This document shows, piece after piece, positions 5,704 to 8,489 of a stretch of DNA of 8,489 nt. The first letter of the stretch is position 1; every line of letters starts with the position of its first letter. The position numbers and the translations under genes were made by a program. The DNA comes from Nanobdellota archaeon (GTDB taxonomy: Archaea; Nanobdellota; Nanobdellia; Woesearchaeales; JAGLGH01): the NCBI GenBank assembly GCA_023144115.1, contig JAGLGH010000164.1:1-8489 (forward strand). The letters run 5' to 3'. Under the pieces are notes generated by a model. It made no database searches and was not told where the DNA came from. It was given only the letters and a program-made list of their open reading frames with translations.

Positions 5704-6735
5704 ATGAGAGAAGAAACAAACATCAAAGATAACGTAGATATTGGGATTCCCAGCAAAAACCACACTCCTCTATTAAAAACGCAAAAGTATAGTGTATGTG
5801 TGTTGAGCGAGGAGGTAATTGATGAAGGAAATAAACCATTCCAAGACGAAACAGATAATATGGGATATCTGCGCTTTTGCGAAATAGCAAAAGAGAAAGG
5901 TATACTGCTGTATATCGCAAATCTGAAAAATTATAATCAGGCAGATGACTCGATCAGGAATGCAAGGACATGGGATGGAGAATGGACTCACAAAGATATT
6001 TCAAAAGTTGATTTTGTATATGATAAGTTCCCAATTGCAAGAGACATTGATGGATTAAAAGAATACATCACAAAAAAATATGGAAGAGTAAATAGCCTTG
6101 AGTTCGAACATTTATGCAAGGATAAAATGCTCTCATATAAAGTTTTTAATGAGTTTATGTCAAAGACTTTTACGGCAATGTCTCAAGATGAATTTCATGA
6201 AGCAATAAAGAATATACCCAGCGAAATGGTAGTCTTAAAACCCATAGATGGTCATGGGGGGGCGGGAATATTTATAGGATCAAAAGGAGAATGTAAGAAC
6301 AAATGGGAAAATTATCCTGGCGAGGTAATGATCCAAGAGTTTGTCGATTCAAAAGAAGGCATCCCTGAATTAAACTTTAAAGGCATTCATGATTTAAGAA
6401 TAGTTGTAGTAAATGGTGTCGCATGTTCATGTTTTATCAGAAAACCAAAGTCTGGTTTGATAAGTAATGTTTCTCTTGGCGGAGAAAAAATAAATGTTCC
6501 TCTTGAAGATATACCCCTGGGAGCTATTGAGCTTTTTCATAAAGTGGATAAAAAAATCGAAAACCATAACCCAAGAATCTATAGCATAGATATGCTTCGT
6601 CAAAATAATGGCAATTGGAAACTTATAGAACTGAATTCAAAACCAGGAATATTCAGAATGGATATGGATGATGAGATACAGAATACTTTCCTGACAAAAC
6701 TTACAGATGTGATTTTGAATATTTTACAAAAGTAA
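5704..6735 (+). CDS. ATP-grasp ligase, RimK/glutathione synthetase-like
   Basis: 343-residue cytoplasmic enzyme expected to activate a carboxylate as an acyl-phosphate with ATP and join it to an amine (or other nucleophile). The N-terminal part (about 28-125) is a pre-ATP-grasp domain starting YSVCVLSEEV. The ATP-grasp core follows: SLEFEHLCKDKMLSYKVF (131-148) is the substrate/ATP-side helix, VLKPIDGHGGAGIF (177-190) supplies the ATP-binding lysine and glycine-rich loop, MIQEFV (209-214) the hinge glutamate, HDLRIVVVNG (229-238) and FIRKPKSG (244-251) the phosphate-contacting strand and basic residues, and YSIDMLRQ (293-300) plus KLIELNSKPG (306-315) the Mg-binding Asp296, Glu309 and Asn311. 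All key residues are present, so it should be active. The acceptor is unknown; RimK-type glutamate/peptide ligation or amino-acid ligation are options. The ATG at 5704 gives about 27 poorly conserved-looking residues before the domain, so an internal start is possible. Confidence 0.82.
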   Translation: MREETNIKDNVDIGIPSKNHTPLLKTQKYSVCVLSEEVIDEGNKPFQDETDNMGYLRFCEIAKEKGILLYIANLKNYNQADDSIRNARTWDGEWTHKDISKVDFVYDKFPIARDIDGLKEYITKKYGRVNSLEFEHLCKDKMLSYKVFNEFMSKTFTAMSQDEFHEAIKNIPSEMVVLKPIDGHGGAGIFIGSKGECKNKWENYPGEVMIQEFVDSKEGIPELNFKGIHDLRIVVVNGVACSCFIRKPKSGLISNVSLGGEKINVPLEDIPLGAIELFHKVDKKIENHNPRIYSIDMLRQNNGNWKLIELNSKPGIFRMDMDDEIQNTFLTKLTDVILNILQK

Positions 6736-6868
6736 AAATACTCTTCCCTAATTCTTTAGATTGAACATTTTTGGATTGAATAGAATCCTTTGGTTCTTCG
6801 AATAAACTTTTTTGCGATTCTGCATTTTAGTAAAGTTTAAAAACAAATAGAAATAAAAAAACATAATA
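6736..6868 (+). other. Intergenic region between ATP-grasp and M29-like genes
   Basis: 133 bp. Contains a T6 run (6808-6813) that could end transcription of the upstream gene, although it lies about 75 bp past the stop, and the M29 promoter at 6832-6846. GGATTGAATAGAATCC (6770-6785) contains GGATT/AATCC arms that could form a small stem. Nothing else is seen. Confidence 0.45.
6832..6846 (+). promoter_or_regulatory. Promoter element of the M29-like gene
   Basis: AAAGTTTAAAAACAA, identical to 5650-5664. The TATA-like core TTTAAAAA is at 6836-6843, 26-33 bp before the ATG at 6869, so the mRNA is predicted to be leaderless or nearly so. Confidence 0.6.
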
Positions 6869-7939
6869 ATGGATGTTTCAAAATTTATTGACTGGTTGAA
6901 GGCAGAAGGATTATTTTCAATTGTTGAAGAGTATCATAAGAGTTTTAGCAAAATATTTGAAAAGTGCCTTGCAGCAAAAGATGAGCATATATTGATTATC
7001 GGTGATTTTGGATATCCAACAAGGCGTATTGCTCCTATAGTGGCTGGTTGCTATATCATGAGCGCAAAAGAGCTTGGATTGAATGTAAGTCTTGCTGTGC
7101 AGGAACCTAAAACTATAAATGAAACAGCTGATGAAGAAATCATAAGCAAGATGTTGTCCCTTCCTGAAAAAAGTGTGATGATACAAGTTCAATCTGGAAA
7201 GATAGGTTCGCTTAAACATTTGGGAAAAAGCTTCAGAAGATTTTGCAAGGATAATAAACATAGGTTCATATCAACACTAAGTCTGGGAGATGTTGATACT
7301 TATCTATTGAAGCGAGTGATACTTCCCATGATGGTGGATTATGATGAAATGAAAGAAAATCATATGAATCTTAAGAAAATGTTGGATAATGCTAAAGAAG
7401 TAAGGATAACAACAAAAGCAGGAACTGATATAATATTTGATATTTGCGGAGCTGAATCAATTTCCAATGATGGCATATACCATGATGCTTCAACAGGGGG
7501 GAATATGCCTGCAGGAGAAGTTTATCTCCCTCCTAAGAATTCTAAGGGCAAAGTGGTGATTGATGTAAGTTCAAAAAACGCTTATTCTACTGTAGTAATA
7601 GAAAAGCCTATTGTCTTAGAAATTAAGGATGGCAGGGTAATCTCCATCTCTGGTGGAGAAGAGGCAGAACTTTTAGAGAAAAGTCTTCGGGCAGCAGAAG
7701 ATAAGGCAAAATACCCTGAGAGGATTAGAATTTTAGCTGAATTAGGCATAGGTCTAAATCCAAAGGCTAAGATACTAGGGCTAACAATAGTTGATGAGAA
7801 ATGCCTCGGCACAGCTCATGTTGCGATAGGATCAAATTACTGGTTCGGCGGCGCCAATAAGACTATAATCCACTTCGACCAGGTATTTAAGCAACCGAGA
7901 ATATTTGTTGACGGGGAAAGGATTCGGGTTCCTCTATAG
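6869..7939 (+). CDS. M29-type metallo-aminopeptidase / NicX-fold protein
   Basis: 356 residues. The C-terminal half carries the aminopeptidase T (M29) metal-site pattern: GGNMPAGEVYLPP (210-222, Glu217), ELGIGLNPKA (291-300), DEKCLGTAHVAIG (309-321, Glu310 and His316), and NKTIIHFDQVF (330-340, His335 and Asp337), ending in IFVDG. In the family these Glu/His/Asp residues bind the active-site metal(s), with aminopeptidases releasing N-terminal residues from peptides. The same fold includes the iron dioxygenase NicX, so exact chemistry is uncertain. The N-terminal domain (about 1-175) is more diverged. At 356 residues it is somewhat shorter than typical aminopeptidase T (about 410), so it may lack part of the N-terminal region. 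Start supported by the TATA box about 30 bp upstream. An identical promoter sequence precedes the ATP-grasp gene. A role in peptide turnover feeding amino-acid pools is an inference. Confidence 0.8.
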   Translation: MDVSKFIDWLKAEGLFSIVEEYHKSFSKIFEKCLAAKDEHILIIGDFGYPTRRIAPIVAGCYIMSAKELGLNVSLAVQEPKTINETADEEIISKMLSLPEKSVMIQVQSGKIGSLKHLGKSFRRFCKDNKHRFISTLSLGDVDTYLLKRVILPMMVDYDEMKENHMNLKKMLDNAKEVRITTKAGTDIIFDICGAESISNDGIYHDASTGGNMPAGEVYLPPKNSKGKVVIDVSSKNAYSTVVIEKPIVLEIKDGRVISISGGEEAELLEKSLRAAEDKAKYPERIRILAELGIGLNPKAKILGLTIVDEKCLGTAHVAIGSNYWFGGANKTIIHFDQVFKQPRIFVDGERIRVPL

Positions 7940-7943
7940 GGTT

Positions 7944-7956
7944 ATGATTTTTTTAT
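7944..7956 (+). terminator. T-tract terminator after the M29-like gene
   Basis: T7 at 7948-7954 begins 9 bp after the TAG stop. Archaeal intrinsic terminators are typically such U-tracts without a required hairpin. No stem is evident. Confidence 0.5.
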
Positions 7957-8015
7957 GCTAATGTGGATTTTGCGTTCTCTCTTTCTTTGTAATAAATAAT
8001 TTGAAAAAACAAAAC

Positions 8016-8023
8016 ATATTTAT
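8016..8023 (+). promoter_or_regulatory. TATA box of pth2
   Basis: TATTTATA in the context AAAACATATTTATAATG, ending 23 bp before the ATG at 8047, with an A-rich BRE-like stretch upstream. A leaderless transcript is predicted, in line with the lack of any Shine-Dalgarno site. Confidence 0.65.
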
Positions 8024-8046
8024 AATGCATATCATAACATACTCTT

Positions 8047-8394
8047 ATGGCAGATATGAAACAGGTAATAATAGTAAGGCAGGATCTTAAGCTGCAAAAA
8101 GGAAAGATGGCTGCGCAGTGCGCTCATGCTGCAGTCGAGGCTGCTCTTAAGTCAGATAAAGACAAGCTGAAAGAATGGAGAAACGCAGGTCAGAAAAAGA
8201 TTGTTCTAAAGGTTGCGGACGAGAAAGAGCTTTATAGATATGCGCAGGCTGCAAAGGATGATGGTCTGGCTACAGCAATAATCACTGATGCAGGTAAGAC
8301 ACATATAGCTCCTGGAACTACTACATGCGCAGGGATTGGACCTGATGATGAAGATAAGATTGATATCATTACAGGCGAACTTAAGATAATGTGA
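8047..8394 (+). CDS. pth2: Peptidyl-tRNA hydrolase, archaeal/eukaryotic type (Pth2)
   Basis: 115 residues, the standard length of archaeal Pth2. It hydrolyses the ester bond of peptidyl-tRNAs that drop off ribosomes, recycling tRNA in the cytoplasm. Family motifs are complete: VIIVRQDLKLQKGKMAAQCAHA (7-28 region, with the conserved Gly-Lys at 19-20 and His27), KKIVLKV (50-56), and near the C-terminus DAGKTHIAPGTTTC (81-94) with AGIGPDDEDKID following. It is unrelated to bacterial Pth and is the strongest marker in the window that the organism is archaeal. Transcribed alone from its own TATA box and followed by a T-tract. Confidence 0.97.
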   Translation: MADMKQVIIVRQDLKLQKGKMAAQCAHAAVEAALKSDKDKLKEWRNAGQKKIVLKVADEKELYRYAQAAKDDGLATAIITDAGKTHIAPGTTTCAGIGPDDEDKIDIITGELKIM

Positions 8395-8397
8395 CTT

Positions 8398-8413
8398 GTT
8401 TCTCTTTTTTTCA
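8398..8413 (+). terminator. T-rich terminator after pth2
   Basis: The sequence after the TGA is T/C-rich with T7 at 8405-8411, about 11 bp past the stop, typical of archaeal U-tract termination. No hairpin is apparent. Confidence 0.5.
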
Positions 8414-8466
8414 TTTCAACTTTGCCAGTTTCCTCATTCGCATAATACATCTGAATAATAGCTCAT

Positions 8467-8489
8467 TTTATACTCAGAAATGTCAATAC
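8467..8489. repeat. 23-bp dispersed repeat, copy 2, cut by window end
   Basis: 22/23 identical to 4464-4486. It contains the minus-strand TATA-like AGTATAAA and the arm AGAAATGTC that at the first copy opens a 47-bp inverted repeat. The window stops before the second arm would appear. It lies about 70 bp past the pth2 stop, and a minus-strand promoter here would point into pth2 as antisense. Confidence 0.8.

Noticed and set aside
6917..7261. Minus-strand 114-codon frame inside the M29-like gene
   Set aside because: Antisense to a motif-supported gene, with atypical composition and no start signal.
3751..7974. TTTTGCG heptamer upstream of several genes (3751, 4630, 6810, 7968) as a shared regulon motif
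   Set aside because: It also occurs inside the ATP-grasp coding sequence near 5876, its distance to start codons varies widely, and a heptamer of this composition is expected about once by chance. Two of the copies belong to the 52-bp repeat and are not independent.
8232..8450. Minus-strand 72-codon frame opposite pth2
   Set aside because: It is almost entirely antisense to the conserved pth2 gene, and its sequence is low-complexity Ser/Pro/Ile/Ala of the kind produced by reading a coding region backwards. The TATA-like box upstream is noted as a finding, but not enough to call a gene.

Overview
The window is AT-rich and reads as a chromosomal segment of an archaeon. The evidence is an archaeal/eukaryotic-type peptidyl-tRNA hydrolase (Pth2), a tandem-duplicated Lrp/AsnC-type regulator, TATA-like boxes about 22-33 bp upstream of several start codons (which implies leaderless mRNAs), T-tract terminators without hairpins, and a lipobox-bearing solute-binding protein. 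The small genes and poorly characterised families would fit a DPANN-type lineage such as Woesearchaeota or a relative, but that placement is a guess.

Left part, minus strand (1-3671): a compact ABC importer operon of the branched-chain amino acid (Liv/HAAT) class. In transcription order it is livK (lipoprotein receptor), livH and livM (permeases), livG (ATPase) and the first codons of a probable livF cut by the window edge. Junctions are tight or overlapping. Two starts that a longest-ORF rule would misplace (livK, livM) are corrected here using Shine-Dalgarno-like sites.

Middle (3684-4672): a 232-residue protein of unknown function on the minus strand sits between the importer and a plus-strand double Lrp-like regulator. 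A 52-bp near-perfect direct repeat carrying promoter sequence flanks it. One copy lies upstream of livK and supplies the last six codons and stop of the unknown gene. The other lies upstream of the regulator. About 100 bp of dense inverted repeats sits upstream of the unknown gene. The simplest reading is that a gene-plus-hairpin unit was inserted into, or duplicated within, an ancestral divergent regulator/importer promoter. A 23-bp piece of the hairpin/promoter region recurs (22/23) at the extreme right end of the window, so it is a dispersed element.

Right part, plus strand (4673-8394): the double Lrp-like regulator, a RimK/glutathione-synthetase-like ATP-grasp ligase, an M29 (aminopeptidase T/NicX-fold) protein, and Pth2. 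Each appears to have its own promoter. The ligase and the M29 gene share an identical 15-bp TATA-region sequence. Together with the importer and its adjacent regulator, the content suggests amino-acid/peptide uptake and turnover, but no substrate can be assigned from sequence alone.
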